A stretch of DNA of 35,789 nucleotides from Vulcanimicrobiota bacterium (GCA_014305015.1 JACRUB010000039.1:1-35789); one strand, 5' to 3'; positions 7,036 through 15,272 are shown, counted from the first letter of the stretch. Numbers and translations are program-made. The notes: generated by a model not told the origin, from the sequence alone.

Positions 7036-7509
7036 GTGACCACAATGGATCAGGTTAAGACTCAAGCACAAGAACAAGCCGGTGAACTCGCAGGGCGCGC
7101 AAAAGGCGTCATCATCGGGCAAATCGATCAGCGCTCAACGGAATTCGGCGACACGATTGTTACCCACGCGACGAATATGAGACAGCTCAGTGATTCACTT
7201 CGCACACAGGGTCAAGACTCGACCGCAAAGCTGGCCGACACGGCTGCCGACCGGCTCGAACAGCTCGGTTACTATCTCACGGAAACCGACGGCGAGCGGA
7301 TCGTTGCCGATGCAGAACGCTTAGCGCGGCGGCAACCATTACTGACGCTCGGTGTCGGACTGCTTGCCGGCGTTATCGCTGCGCGCCTACTTAAGGCAAG
7401 CGCTACGGAGCGGTACCAATATTACAGCGCGCGGCCCACGGGCGATGCATTCAATCAATCTTCTTACCAGAATTCCTACGGCCGTAACGCCGCGTACTAC
7501 GAGGACTAA
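7036..7509 (+). CDS. Small membrane-anchored helical protein (DUF883/ElaB-like layout)
   Basis: 157 residues from GTG 7036, which has AGGAG (7021-7025) 10 nt upstream; ATG 7045 is an alternative start. Residues 4-100 are charged and helical (QVKTQAQEQAGELAGRAKG, DSTAKLADTAADRLEQLGYY), the kind of sequence that forms coiled or amphipathic helices. Near residue 103 there is a short arginine motif (ERLARRQP) and one membrane helix (LLTLGVGLLAGVIAARLL), then a Tyr/Asn/Ser-rich tail. A helical region followed by a single C-terminal helix is the layout of DUF883/ElaB-type inner-membrane proteins linked to stress. It is first in a three-gene operon with a holin-X family and a DUF3618 gene. I recognise the type but not a named function. 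Confidence 0.65.
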   Translation: MTTMDQVKTQAQEQAGELAGRAKGVIIGQIDQRSTEFGDTIVTHATNMRQLSDSLRTQGQDSTAKLADTAADRLEQLGYYLTETDGERIVADAERLARRQPLLTLGVGLLAGVIAARLLKASATERYQYYSARPTGDAFNQSSYQNSYGRNAAYYED

Positions 7510-7511
7510 AG

Positions 7512-7937
7512 ATGGATCACGACTATTCGACCGATGGCGATCTGCGCGAGCGCCCGATCGGCGAACTCATGAAACGCCTCGGCGAAGACTTGAACCTATT
7601 GATCCGTCAGGAGCTGGCCCTTGCCAAAGCCGAGATTATCGAGAAAAGTAAAATCGCGGGCGCCGGTGCCGGCATGTTCAGCGGCGCTGCCATTGTAGGC
7701 TTGCTTGCACTCGGGGCCTTTACCGCATTTTTGATTTTGGCGCTCTCAACGCAAATGCACGCGTGGCTTGCTGCCCTGATCGTCACAATCGTGTACGGCG
7801 CCGTCGCCGGGATTCTCGCGATGACGGGCAAGAAAAAAATCGAAGAAGCCGGGCCGCTCTACCCAGAACAAACCGCAAACACTGTGAAGGAGGATGTACA
7901 ATGGGCAAAGACCCGGATCAAATCCGCAGGGAGATAG
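7512..7937 (+). CDS. Phage_holin_3_6 (holin-X superfamily) membrane protein
   Basis: 141 residues. The N-terminal segment RPIGELMKRLGEDLNLLIRQELALAKAEI is the family hallmark, followed by two membrane helices (about 51-76 and 82-104; the first includes GAAIVGLLALGAFTAFLILA). The rest is a short charged tail. Despite the Pfam name, chromosomal members are widespread in Actinobacteria, Cyanobacteria and others, and are linked to envelope stress rather than lysis; no phage gene is nearby. The ATG is 2 nt after the previous stop, with its ribosome site (GAGGA, 7501-7505) in the last codons of that gene. It overlaps the following DUF3618 gene by 37 nt. Confidence 0.8.
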   Translation: MDHDYSTDGDLRERPIGELMKRLGEDLNLLIRQELALAKAEIIEKSKIAGAGAGMFSGAAIVGLLALGAFTAFLILALSTQMHAWLAALIVTIVYGAVAGILAMTGKKKIEEAGPLYPEQTANTVKEDVQWAKTRIKSAGR

Positions 7938-8449
7938 AAGATACTCGCGACCGTATGGGCGAGGCGGTGGATGCACTTGCCTATAAGGCCGATGTTCCCA
8001 GCCGCGTGAAAGATTCGATTTCGGATCGCGTGGACAGCGTGAAGTCCGCAATCGGCCATACTGCAACGAAGATGAGCTCCGCCGTGACGGGTACCACCTC
8101 CAAAGTGGGGCACACCGCCCGAGATACGACGGGCGACGTGCGCGATGGCGCAGTTCGGACGGTCGGTATGATCAAGGAAAACCCGCTCGGCGTGTTGCTC
8201 AGCGGCGTTGCGCTCGGATTCGTAGTCGGCTCCTTATTGCCGTCTACCGAGATGGAGAACGAACGCATCGGCGAGCTCTCCGACAATCTGAAGTCGCAAG
8301 TCCAAGATGCCGGAAGCCAAGCCCTCGAACACGGCAAAGCCGTGCTGCGTGAAACGGCGCAGGCTGCTAAAGACTCCGCACAAGAGCATGGTCAGCAACT
8401 TGCAGATCAAGCCAAGGACCAAACCACGAGTTACAACGCCGGCTCCTAA
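7901..8449 (+). CDS. DUF3618-domain protein
   Basis: 182 residues from ATG 7901, with a near-ideal AAGGAGG at 7887-7893. The N-terminal DUF3618 signature is clear (DQIRREIEDTRDRMGEAVDAL). A long low-complexity helical region rich in Asp, Lys, Ser and Thr follows (about 30-90), then a hydrophobic segment near 100-117 (PLGVLLSGVALGFVVGSLL), then a helical Gln/Ala/Lys-rich C-terminus resembling LEA or apolipoprotein-like helices (QAAKDSAQEHGQQLADQAKD). Family members are found with holin-X genes in stress operons. A membrane-associated stress role is inferred. The ribosome site lies inside the holin-X gene, and a strong terminator follows 23 nt after the stop. Confidence 0.8.
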   Translation: MGKDPDQIRREIEDTRDRMGEAVDALAYKADVPSRVKDSISDRVDSVKSAIGHTATKMSSAVTGTTSKVGHTARDTTGDVRDGAVRTVGMIKENPLGVLLSGVALGFVVGSLLPSTEMENERIGELSDNLKSQVQDAGSQALEHGKAVLRETAQAAKDSAQEHGQQLADQAKDQTTSYNAGS

Positions 8450-8472
8450 GAAGCAGTAACCGAAACGACCGC

Positions 8473-8510
8473 AGAAGACTCTCGTTCGAAGAACGGGAGT
8501 CTTCTTTTTT
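8473..8510 (+). terminator. Rho-independent terminator of the three-gene stress-type operon
   Basis: AGAAGACTC (8473-8481) pairs perfectly with GAGTCTTCT (8497-8505); an inner GTTC/GAAC pair extends the hairpin, and six Ts (8505-8510) follow. It sits 23 nt after the DUF3618 stop. Its 3' arm and T-run overlap the likely ribosome site and TTG start of the next gene. Confidence 0.85.
8495..8499 (+). promoter_or_regulatory. Ribosome site of the SpoIIM-family gene, inside the terminator hairpin
   Basis: GGGAG at the base of the terminator 3' arm lies 9 nt before TTG 8509. No other ribosome site precedes a start that would keep the family N-terminus. If the hairpin forms, this site is sequestered. 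Confidence 0.5.
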
Positions 8511-9489
8511 GAGCGAATCGCAATTTCTTGCGCGGCGAGGCGAGGCCTGGAAACGTCTTGAGGCGCTGCTGGCGCACGCGGGAACGCACGGGCTGCGACG
8601 GATGGATCCCGAGGAGGTCGCTGAACTCGGACGACTTTACCGGTGGGTGACTTCCGATCTTGCCTTTGCCCAAGGCCACCGCTTCGATGCGGGGATTATC
8701 GCCTATCTGAACCGATTGACGGCGCGCGCGCATGCGCAAGTCTATCGCGGTACGGCGCAAAGCGGACGCGAACGTATTGTGGAATTTTTCTCGCAGCGTT
8801 TTCCCGCCGAATTCCGCCGTTCGTTTCTCTTTATCTTCCTCTGTATTGGATTGACGGCGCTCGGTTCTATCGTTGCCTATTCCGCAATCTCTGCAGACCC
8901 CGACCGCGCCCTTGCGCTCTTGCCCCAGGGGACGGTTCCCGCGCACATTCAAAAGAGTTTGCACGATTCAAACTTCGCCTTTAAGCCCGACGAGGCCGCA
9001 ACGATGTCCGCAGAAATCATCACCAACAACATTCGCGTTGCCGTCATCGCATTTGCGGGGGGCATCGTCACACTTGGCCTCATGACGATTTGGATCATCT
9101 TGACGAACGGACTTATGGTGGGCGGAATGGGCGCAATGTTTGGGCAAGCGGGTTTCGGTTATGATTTTTGGGCGACTATCGCTCCGCACGGGGTGATCGA
9201 ACTACTCGCAATTCAAATCGCGGGCGGCGCCGGACTCCTGATCGCGTCCGCAATTCTCTTTCCGGGGCGCTTGCGTCGCAGGGATGCAGTTCGAGAAGCC
9301 GGTGCTCGCGCAGGCGTCTTGATTGCGGGCGTGTGCGCCATGCTGCTGGGCGCGGGAACGATCGAGGGATTCTTCTCGCCTTTGCGGTTCGGACCGGAGA
9401 TCCGGCTCTCGGTGGGCGCCGTCACGGCGGTCGCGCTCTTGCTGTATTTCACTCGCGCGGGACGCACTACAAGAGCGCGCGCGCTTTGA
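8509..9489 (+). CDS. SpoIIM-family (stage II sporulation protein M-like) membrane protein
   Basis: 326 residues from TTG 8509. The N-terminus (SQFLARRGEAWKRLEALLA) matches how non-sporulation SpoIIM relatives begin, which supports the TTG. The conserved core is NNIRVAVIAFAGGIVTLG, TNGLMVGGMGAMF, then FWATIAPHGVIELLAIQIAGGAGL; I count about five to six membrane helices after residue 105. SpoIIM in Bacillus works with SpoIID/P at the engulfing membrane, but the wider family occurs in non-sporulating bacteria next to MoxR, DUF58 and RDD genes, as here. Function is unresolved. It is on the opposite strand to the MoxR operon and overlaps the DUF58 gene tail to tail by 23 bp. Nothing in the window suggests sporulation. 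Confidence 0.88.
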   Translation: MSESQFLARRGEAWKRLEALLAHAGTHGLRRMDPEEVAELGRLYRWVTSDLAFAQGHRFDAGIIAYLNRLTARAHAQVYRGTAQSGRERIVEFFSQRFPAEFRRSFLFIFLCIGLTALGSIVAYSAISADPDRALALLPQGTVPAHIQKSLHDSNFAFKPDEAATMSAEIITNNIRVAVIAFAGGIVTLGLMTIWIILTNGLMVGGMGAMFGQAGFGYDFWATIAPHGVIELLAIQIAGGAGLLIASAILFPGRLRRRDAVREAGARAGVLIAGVCAMLLGAGTIEGFFSPLRFGPEIRLSVGAVTAVALLLYFTRAGRTTRARAL

Positions 9490-10795
9490 TATCTAAATAC
9501 GCATCGATCAACGCTACGCTCAGCTTGGCCGCCGGGGCATCGACGACTCGCACGCCGAGCTTGGTCAAGAGCGCGCGCGCAGAGCGGCGTTCTTCTAAGA
9601 GTGTGGCGGCCACGCCGGCGCGATAGACATCGGCCGTTTCCTTCGGTGCGGTCTGTAACGCGTTCTCAATGGCGGCATCGTTCATGAAAACACACATCAC
9701 CAAATGACGGCGCGCGAGCACGCGTATTTCCGAAAGAACCGTTGCCGAGGCAACCGGATCGAACATATCCGTAAAGAGAATCACCAAGCTGCGCTTGTGC
9801 AAGTGCGAGCGCACATAGGTAAACGCGCGCGAATAATCCGATTCCTCAAAGCGCGGTTCCAAGTCGTAGAGGCGTTCAGCCGTCTGTGCAAGGGCCACTT
9901 TGCTCGGCCGGGGCGCCGCGGTAAAGAGTATTTGATTCGCAAAGGCTACACAGCCGATTTTGTCATTGGCGAGGCCGGCTATCGTAGCAACCGAAAGCGC
10001 AGCGGTCACAACGTAGTCAAACTTGCGCTGCTCGTCGAGGCGCGGCGTCATTAGCCGGCCGCAATCCAAGAGCAACATGATGTTCTGAGAGCGCTCTACC
10101 TCATGCTGGACCACCATCAATTTGCCGCGACGTGCGGTGGCTTTCCAATCGATCCCGCGGAACGCATCGCCGGTCGACCATTCACGCAGGCTTTCGAATT
10201 CCGTTCCCGCGCCGCGCAGCCGCATCTTTCGCAAACCCGCATCGATCACCCGGTTGCGCGCATGCAGGGATCCGTAGCGCTCCACCGCCGAGAGATCCGG
10301 GTAGACGCGGACTCGCTCAGGTGCGGCAACCCGAACGTGGCGTCGAATCAGTCCGAGCGGATTTTCATACCACACAAAGAGATCGAGCAACTGCACTTCT
10401 CCCCGCGAAATCGGCACAACCGGGCGCGCGAGCTCCATTTGAGACCGCGGAGGGACGCTTGCGCGAAGTTCATCCACGCCGTACTGCAATTGTTCGACCG
10501 ACGTTTCAATCAGCGCGACGCGAAGCGCGCGATCGCCCCTGTTCCAAACACGATACTGCAACACATTTGGAACGCGCAGCGCAAAATGACGCAGATCGAT
10601 TCGCTCAACCGCAATCTGCGCGGGCTGCGGCCCGATCACAAGATCGCAGATCGTTAGCGCGATGAGCAGCACAACCGCCGCCACTGCAACCGGATAGAGC
10701 CCCGCAGCCGCGCCAGTCGTCGCAAAGAAGGCGGCGAGGAGTACGATCGACCACAAGAAACGTGGTCCCGGCCACACGGCGGGCTGCCATTTCAT
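9467..10795 (-). CDS. DUF58-domain protein with vWA-like fold (MoxR partner)
   Basis: 442 residues. Two N-terminal membrane helices (about 12-31 and 36-55) are followed by a beta-rich region and the DUF58 signature at 198-230 (TEFESLREWSTGDAFRGIDW, then ARRGKLMVVQ). A vWA-like domain follows (NIMLLLDCGRLM), where the metal site is degenerate: Asp-Cys-Gly-Arg instead of Asp-x-Ser-x-Ser. DUF58 proteins act with MoxR AAA+ ATPases as substrate or adaptor components in protein maturation or stress functions. The ATG overlaps the moxR stop as ATGA. It is the last gene of the five-gene minus-strand operon. Confidence 0.9.
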   Translation of the reverse strand: MKWQPAVWPGPRFLWSIVLLAAFFATTGAAAGLYPVAVAAVVLLIALTICDLVIGPQPAQIAVERIDLRHFALRVPNVLQYRVWNRGDRALRVALIETSVEQLQYGVDELRASVPPRSQMELARPVVPISRGEVQLLDLFVWYENPLGLIRRHVRVAAPERVRVYPDLSAVERYGSLHARNRVIDAGLRKMRLRGAGTEFESLREWSTGDAFRGIDWKATARRGKLMVVQHEVERSQNIMLLLDCGRLMTPRLDEQRKFDYVVTAALSVATIAGLANDKIGCVAFANQILFTAAPRPSKVALAQTAERLYDLEPRFEESDYSRAFTYVRSHLHKRSLVILFTDMFDPVASATVLSEIRVLARRHLVMCVFMNDAAIENALQTAPKETADVYRAGVAATLLEERRSARALLTKLGVRVVDAPAAKLSVALIDAYLDIKARALL

Positions 10796-11748
10796 TCCCG
10801 CGGCACGGCTACCGAGGCAAGAACGCCGTCGAGAATTTCGGTCGCTGTCACGCCTTCAATCTCCGCGTGCGCATGCACGATCAACCGGTGCGCCAGCACC
10901 AATTGCGCGACAGCCTTTACATCATCCGGCGTCGCGAACTCCCGCCCCTCCATCGCAGCCGCGGCTTGGGAGGCTAGCATGAGACCAAGTGCCGCACGTG
11001 GACTCGCTCCGAGCGCAAGTTGAGGAGAGTTTCTCGTAGCGGCAATGACGTCGTACACGTATCGCTGCATCACCACTGAGACGTGAACCGTGCGCACGGC
11101 GCGTTGGGCCGCCAAGATTTCTTCTGCATTCGTAACAGGCGTGATCCCCGAGGTCTCAAGGGCTTGGGCATCAAAGCCGCCGGCGGCGCGCGCTAGCAGC
11201 GCAAGCTCTTGATCGGGCAGTGGATACTGGGCGGAAACTTTGACGAGAAACCGGTCGAGCTGCGCTTCCGGTAGGGGATAGGTTCCTTCATACTCGATGG
11301 GGTTTTGCGTCGCGCACAAGAGAAATGGCGCCGGCAGCGCAAGCGCCACACCGTCGATCGTTACGCGGCCTTCTTCCATCGCCTCGAGCAACGCCGATTG
11401 TGTTTTGGGGGGCGTGCGATTGATTTCATCCGCGAGCAAGATGTTGGTCATGATGGGGCCAGACCGCGTACTGAACTCGGCCGTTTGCGGATTGAACACC
11501 GTCGTGCCCACAACGTCGGCCGGCATGAGGTCGGGCGTAAACTGAATGCGCCGGAACGGCAAGCCGAGCAGAAGTGCCAGCGCGCGCACCAGCAGTGTCT
11601 TGCCCGTCCCCGGAACCCCTTCGATGAGCGCATGTCCGCGGCCGAACAAAGCAATGAGCAACGCGAATGTTGTACGGTCTGCGCCTACGAGCACCGCGGA
11701 GAGTCCGCGTTCCAGCCGTTGTGCGAGTTCTGCAACGGAGCCGCTCAT
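10792..11748 (-). CDS. MoxR-family AAA+ ATPase
   Basis: 318 residues from ATG 11748, which overlaps the previous stop as ATGA; an open frame upstream to 11778 is ignored because the coupling and family start both favour 11748. Walker A is GVPGTGKT (44-51), preceded by GRGHALIE. Walker B is ILLADEIN (103-110), sensor 1 is LLCATQNPIEYEGTYPLPEA, followed by LDRF and a C-terminal lid with SPRAALGLM. MoxR ATPases are chaperone-like motors that act with DUF58/vWA partners on membrane or periplasm-linked substrates. Here the partners follow in the same operon (DUF58) and precede it (DUF4350, DUF4129). All key residues are present. Confidence 0.95.
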   Translation of the reverse strand: MSGSVAELAQRLERGLSAVLVGADRTTFALLIALFGRGHALIEGVPGTGKTLLVRALALLLGLPFRRIQFTPDLMPADVVGTTVFNPQTAEFSTRSGPIMTNILLADEINRTPPKTQSALLEAMEEGRVTIDGVALALPAPFLLCATQNPIEYEGTYPLPEAQLDRFLVKVSAQYPLPDQELALLARAAGGFDAQALETSGITPVTNAEEILAAQRAVRTVHVSVVMQRYVYDVIAATRNSPQLALGASPRAALGLMLASQAAAAMEGREFATPDDVKAVAQLVLAHRLIVHAHAEIEGVTATEILDGVLASVAVPRE

Positions 11749-12893
11749 AAACCAAAGTCCTTTCGAAGTTGCGAACACAAGATGCCGGCGCGCAGTAATT
11801 CCGCGTCGGATGGTTTTTCAAGATCGCGGAGCCGGTCGAGTTCGAGAACGGCCTCACGGTGGTGCGGATCCTGCAAACGCGCTAAAAAAGCGACAACTTT
11901 TGTCCGGTCGGAAACGCCACATGCGCGCCGTACGGCACGAAGCGCGCAGTCCGCATCGTCACGCATTGCTTTTCCCGAAGCGCGCGCACGCGCGAGCAAG
12001 TTTGCCATCGAGGTGATGTAGGCGGACGAATCGCGTTCGCTTTGACGTTCGCTCACAAGCGGTGGCGCAAAACGCCAGATATTCCCCACGACCCCGAGCA
12101 GCAAGGCGAAGGCCGCGAAAAAAACCGCTACATGCACCGGCCACGGTAAGGCCTCCCAGAGCGATTGTCCTTCTCCATACCCGTGAACGGTTTCATCAAA
12201 GGCAACCGGCGCGGGAAGTGCGGCGAAGAGTTGCACCGCAAACTGCGCGTTGTTCTCATGCGTGAGAAGTCCATTGCTGAAGATGCCTGGATCGGTGAAG
12301 ACGATTACCTTGCCGGGCCCAAGATGATACGTAAGCGCCGCAAGCCCCTCGTGCGTCTGAAGCAATGGAACCGCTTTTTGCGACGCATCCAGCGCAAAGA
12401 GATTCGCGAAATTGCCCGCAATGCGTGAGACGCCACGCATCCCCGGAAAGGAAGAAAACGGCACGGCCTCATGGTACGTTGTCTTCGATTTTTTGCTGGC
12501 GGGAATACCCACGAGCGTATCCTCCGGGCTTCCGTAAGGGGGAGCGAGCACGACCAAGGTACCGCCGTGGCGGATCCAATCTTTGATGGAGATGAGGTCG
12601 TTGCGCGAAACGCCGGGGCCGCCCGCGAGTGCATCGAACGCCGATTGCGCGAGGACAAGCGTGCCGATCTGCCGGTTCAGAAAATGATGGTCTTTGGTAA
12701 ATCGAGTGACCGGCACGCCTTCGCGCCGGAGCAACTCATAAAATGCACGATAGCCGTAGCGTCCGGTATCGAAAGAAGCCGGCGTCGAAAATGTCGCCTT
12801 GGGCTCCTGGCTCGCGCGCGCAAGGGTCAGGAAGATAATCAGCACCAGCGCGCCGATCCCCAAGAGCACATCGCCGCTGGACCTACGCCGCAT
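11745..12893 (-). CDS. DUF4350-domain membrane protein
   Basis: 382 residues from ATG 12893; GTG 12908 is an alternative. GGTGGAG lies 9 nt upstream, within the end of the DUF4129 gene, which it overlaps by 11 bp. An N-terminal helix (VLLGIGALVLIIFLTLA) is followed by the DUF4350 domain (YGYRAFYELLRREGVPVTRF, LVVLAPP, GKVIVFTDPGIFSNGLLTHENNA), a fold related to GATase/ThuA-like domains but without an evident catalytic triad. A second helix lies near 260-280 (WPVHVAVFFAAFALLLGVVG), followed by a helical soluble tail. It is regularly found between DUF4129 and MoxR genes. A substrate or anchor role for the MoxR complex is inferred. Confidence 0.85.
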   Translation of the reverse strand: MRRRSSGDVLLGIGALVLIIFLTLARASQEPKATFSTPASFDTGRYGYRAFYELLRREGVPVTRFTKDHHFLNRQIGTLVLAQSAFDALAGGPGVSRNDLISIKDWIRHGGTLVVLAPPYGSPEDTLVGIPASKKSKTTYHEAVPFSSFPGMRGVSRIAGNFANLFALDASQKAVPLLQTHEGLAALTYHLGPGKVIVFTDPGIFSNGLLTHENNAQFAVQLFAALPAPVAFDETVHGYGEGQSLWEALPWPVHVAVFFAAFALLLGVVGNIWRFAPPLVSERQSERDSSAYITSMANLLARARASGKAMRDDADCALRAVRRACGVSDRTKVVAFLARLQDPHHREAVLELDRLRDLEKPSDAELLRAGILCSQLRKDFGL

Positions 12894-13683
12894 CGTCGGC
12901 TTCTCCACCGGAAACGAGCGACCGATATGCGTCGCGCGCGTGTTCCCAATCCTGAGGGCCGACGGCGGCGTCGGCGTACACCGCCATCGTCACGGCGCGA
13001 GCGAGGACGTCGAATTCGCTGCGGTGCACGCGCCGGCGCAATTCACCGACCGTTTTGCTTTGCTCGCCCACCGCAAGGCCTCGGCGCTGCAACGCGCAGA
13101 GTGCCGCCGCAAAGATCGTGGTGACCGATTCGCCGTAGCGCCCGCTTTGCGCGGCGCGTTCCGCCTGCGCGTAGAGCGCGCTCGGATTCGCGAAGGCGAC
13201 TTGATTCTGCTCGAAACTTGTACCGGACGTTCGCCTGCCATAGTGCCACGCCAACCGCACCACGAAAAAGAGAAACGCTGCAATGGCACTTGCGAGTAAG
13301 ATGTCGCCGAATGCGACGCTCGCGGCGCGTGAGACATGCACGTTCTTGAAAAGCGCGTTCACGATGGCGCGCCAGCGTGCCGCGGTCCATTCGGTGAGCC
13401 GGTCCCACCAAGTCTTTGGCGCCGCTTTCTGCACCTCGCCGAAACGGTAGAGACGATGGTTCGAGAGGATCGATTGAGCGGTACGTGCAGCATTCGCGCC
13501 CGTACGCGGCGGCGCCGCAGCTTGCATCTTCACAAAGTCGCGCTCGCTTTGGGCGAAAATGCGCTCGCGCGCTTTGCGTTCTTTGGCGTTGTGGATGCGG
13601 CCGCTGCTCTGCCGGTTTGCATCGACCCATCGCTCGACTTGCGGACCCGACGCGAGCGCGACGGCAAGCGCCGCAGCGATCAT
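12883..13683 (-). CDS. DUF4129-domain membrane protein
   Basis: 266 residues. ATG 13683-13681 overlaps the upstream stop by one base (TGATG); a GTG just before it is less likely. There is an N-terminal hydrophobic segment (MIAAALAVALASG), a charged region, one membrane helix near 126-146 (FGDILLASAIAAFLFFVVRL), and the C-terminal DUF4129 domain (LYAQAERAAQSGRYGESVTT, ALCALQRRGL, TVGELRRRV). DUF4129 domains are often fused to transglutaminase proteins or stand alone beside MoxR/DUF58 genes, as here. The function is not known. Confidence 0.82.
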   Translation of the reverse strand: MIAAALAVALASGPQVERWVDANRQSSGRIHNAKERKARERIFAQSERDFVKMQAAAPPRTGANAARTAQSILSNHRLYRFGEVQKAAPKTWWDRLTEWTAARWRAIVNALFKNVHVSRAASVAFGDILLASAIAAFLFFVVRLAWHYGRRTSGTSFEQNQVAFANPSALYAQAERAAQSGRYGESVTTIFAAALCALQRRGLAVGEQSKTVGELRRRVHRSEFDVLARAVTMAVYADAAVGPQDWEHARDAYRSLVSGGEADDAA

Positions 13684-14588
13684 CACGCTAACCGCGCGGC
13701 CATCGATTCCAAATCTACGCCTTCGCGCCGGACACGCAAGTCGTAGTAAAACAGCGCGATAAAGACGACGAAGAAGCCGTATTGAATCATTGCGACCACT
13801 GCGTTGATAACGACCAGCGGTATTCCCGTCTTGAGCGCGGCCAGCAAACCGAATCCGGCGAGCGATCCGATGATGCTAAAGCCAATTGAGATCGCGAAGA
13901 GCACGAGGCCGAAAAGCGTTGAGCGCCAGAACATTTGGCGGTTGATGGTACGCGAGATTCCGGAACCGAACGCAGTTAGCACGCCTGCATTTTCGATAAT
14001 GGCGGCCATAAAGCCGACGCCCATGCTTACCGAAGCGACGACGATCAAGAAAATCGTCGCAAGGAAGATCACGATCACGAGCAAGACCGCCACGGCCGCG
14101 GACTTCAAGAGGGTGATCAAGCCAACCGTGAGCAAGCTCAAAATGAGGATCACGCCGAAAAAGACTGCGAAGAGCGCGGCGATCCACAGCAGCGCGAAAA
14201 GAACGACGCGGCCCCAGCGGGTGAGCGCGAAACGAAGCGACTCTCCAAAGGATGTCGCTGTTCCGGTGAGCAGATTCCCTGTAACGTGCGCCATGGCCGA
14301 GGCAACGAGCGGTCCTGCGACGACCAAAATGATGAACGTGAAGGAGCCGACCGGCCCGAACTTTTGCACGAGAGCGCGGTCGAGTGCAAGCGCCGTTGCC
14401 GGATCTCCCGGTTGCGCGATCACCTTCGAGAACTGGTTCATGTACCAGACCCAAAAGTCGCCCATTGAAAGCTGCGCGACAGCAACCGGGACGTAAACGA
14501 TCGCCGCGAGCGCAATAAAGAGCCACGCATTCTTGACGAAAAGGGTGACGGCGCGGTCGAGAAGCTCGCCCATGGTCAACGGTCTCAC
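13683..14588 (-). CDS. Polytopic membrane protein (GPDPase membrane-domain-like)
   Basis: 301 residues from GTG 14588, giving the typical opening RPLTMGELLDRAVTLFVKNA; ATG 14573 is the alternative. Neither has a clear ribosome site. I count about six long hydrophobic segments with Gly/Ala/Val-rich helices (for example LFIALAAIVYVPVAVAQL and VAVLLVIVIFLATIFLIVV). The opening and layout match the membrane domain seen in glycerophosphodiester-phosphodiesterase-like proteins, but there is no phosphodiesterase catalytic domain. It is the first gene of the DUF4129 - DUF4350 - MoxR - DUF58 operon, so it likely belongs to that membrane module. It is divergent from the MOSC gene with only 51 bp between starts, so a promoter pair must lie there or inside the coding ends. 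Confidence 0.7.
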   Translation of the reverse strand: MRPLTMGELLDRAVTLFVKNAWLFIALAAIVYVPVAVAQLSMGDFWVWYMNQFSKVIAQPGDPATALALDRALVQKFGPVGSFTFIILVVAGPLVASAMAHVTGNLLTGTATSFGESLRFALTRWGRVVLFALLWIAALFAVFFGVILILSLLTVGLITLLKSAAVAVLLVIVIFLATIFLIVVASVSMGVGFMAAIIENAGVLTAFGSGISRTINRQMFWRSTLFGLVLFAISIGFSIIGSLAGFGLLAALKTGIPLVVINAVVAMIQYGFFVVFIALFYYDLRVRREGVDLESMAARLA

Positions 14589-14639
14589 TACCGCGGCGTT
14601 CTTGAGGATTCGACACTGCTCCTGGAGTACGTTAACCCC

Positions 14640-15272
14640 ATGAAAGAAGTCGGTGAGATCACGGCGATCTGGAGCTATCCGGTCAAGAGCCTGGCTCCGC
14701 AAACACTGCAAACCACCGCGGTTGGACTTGGCGGCATCCCCGGGGATCGCGCCGAGGCACTCTTCGTAGAGTCGGGGCACGCACGCGAGGGTAAAGAGTA
14801 CCGCGGCAAAGAGAACAATCTCTTGCACCTTACCCACGCGACGGATGATGCCGTTCGCCTCGCATCAGAGCGCAACGTGAGCGTTCGCGTCGCAAACGAG
14901 CATGAGCATTATTTCGATCTTGGCGAAATTTCAATCATCTTTGACCGGTGGCTCGAGCAAGCATCCTCGCTCGTGGGCTACGAGCTCGAACCGCTGCGTT
15001 TCCGCCCGAACTTCTTTGCGCGCGCACTTGCCGCTTTTCCCGGCACGGAATCGACCTTCACGGGAATGACGCTGCACATCGGCGATTGCGTTCTGGAGGT
15101 CTTCCGCCCGATCGGCCGGTGCGCTACGCCCACCTACGATTTAAAATCGGGCGAACCGGACCCGAACGTGTTACGCCAAATTGCGCAAAAGCGCAACAAC
15201 GAGATGGGCATCTATTGCAGCGTCGTCCGCCCCGGTACGATCAGCATCGGGGACGTGATACGCGCTACTTGA
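14640..15272 (+). CDS. MOSC-domain protein
   Basis: 210 residues. The N-terminal beta-barrel segment (VGEITAIWSYPVKSLAP, GIPGDRAEAL) is the usual MOSC_N entry. The MOSC core has RFRPNFFARAL, FTGMTLHIGDCVLEV and PIGRCATPTYDLKSGEPD, with the conserved cysteine at residue 161. MOSC domains occur in molybdenum-cofactor sulfurases and in mARC/YcbX-type reductases, where this Cys ligates molybdenum. At this length it is closest to stand-alone YcbX/YiiM-like proteins without a ferredoxin domain. The substrate is unknown, though members of the family reduce N-hydroxylated compounds. It is a single gene on the plus strand; no cofactor-biosynthesis gene is nearby. Confidence 0.88.
   Translation: MKEVGEITAIWSYPVKSLAPQTLQTTAVGLGGIPGDRAEALFVESGHAREGKEYRGKENNLLHLTHATDDAVRLASERNVSVRVANEHEHYFDLGEISIIFDRWLEQASSLVGYELEPLRFRPNFFARALAAFPGTESTFTGMTLHIGDCVLEVFRPIGRCATPTYDLKSGEPDPNVLRQIAQKRNNEMGIYCSVVRPGTISIGDVIRAT

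Noticed and set aside
7512..7937. Holin-family gene as evidence for a prophage
   Set aside because: No endolysin, integrase, structural or other phage gene nearby; this holin-X family is common in chromosomal stress operons.
8509..9489. SpoIIM homologue as evidence for sporulation
   Set aside because: The non-sporulation branch of this family accompanies MoxR/RDD genes, and no other sporulation gene is in the window.
13804..14496. 230-codon plus-strand open frame antisense to the membrane protein gene
   Set aside because: Thr/Lys/Ser-rich mirror of hydrophobic codons; the opposite strand has clear membrane helices and operon coupling.
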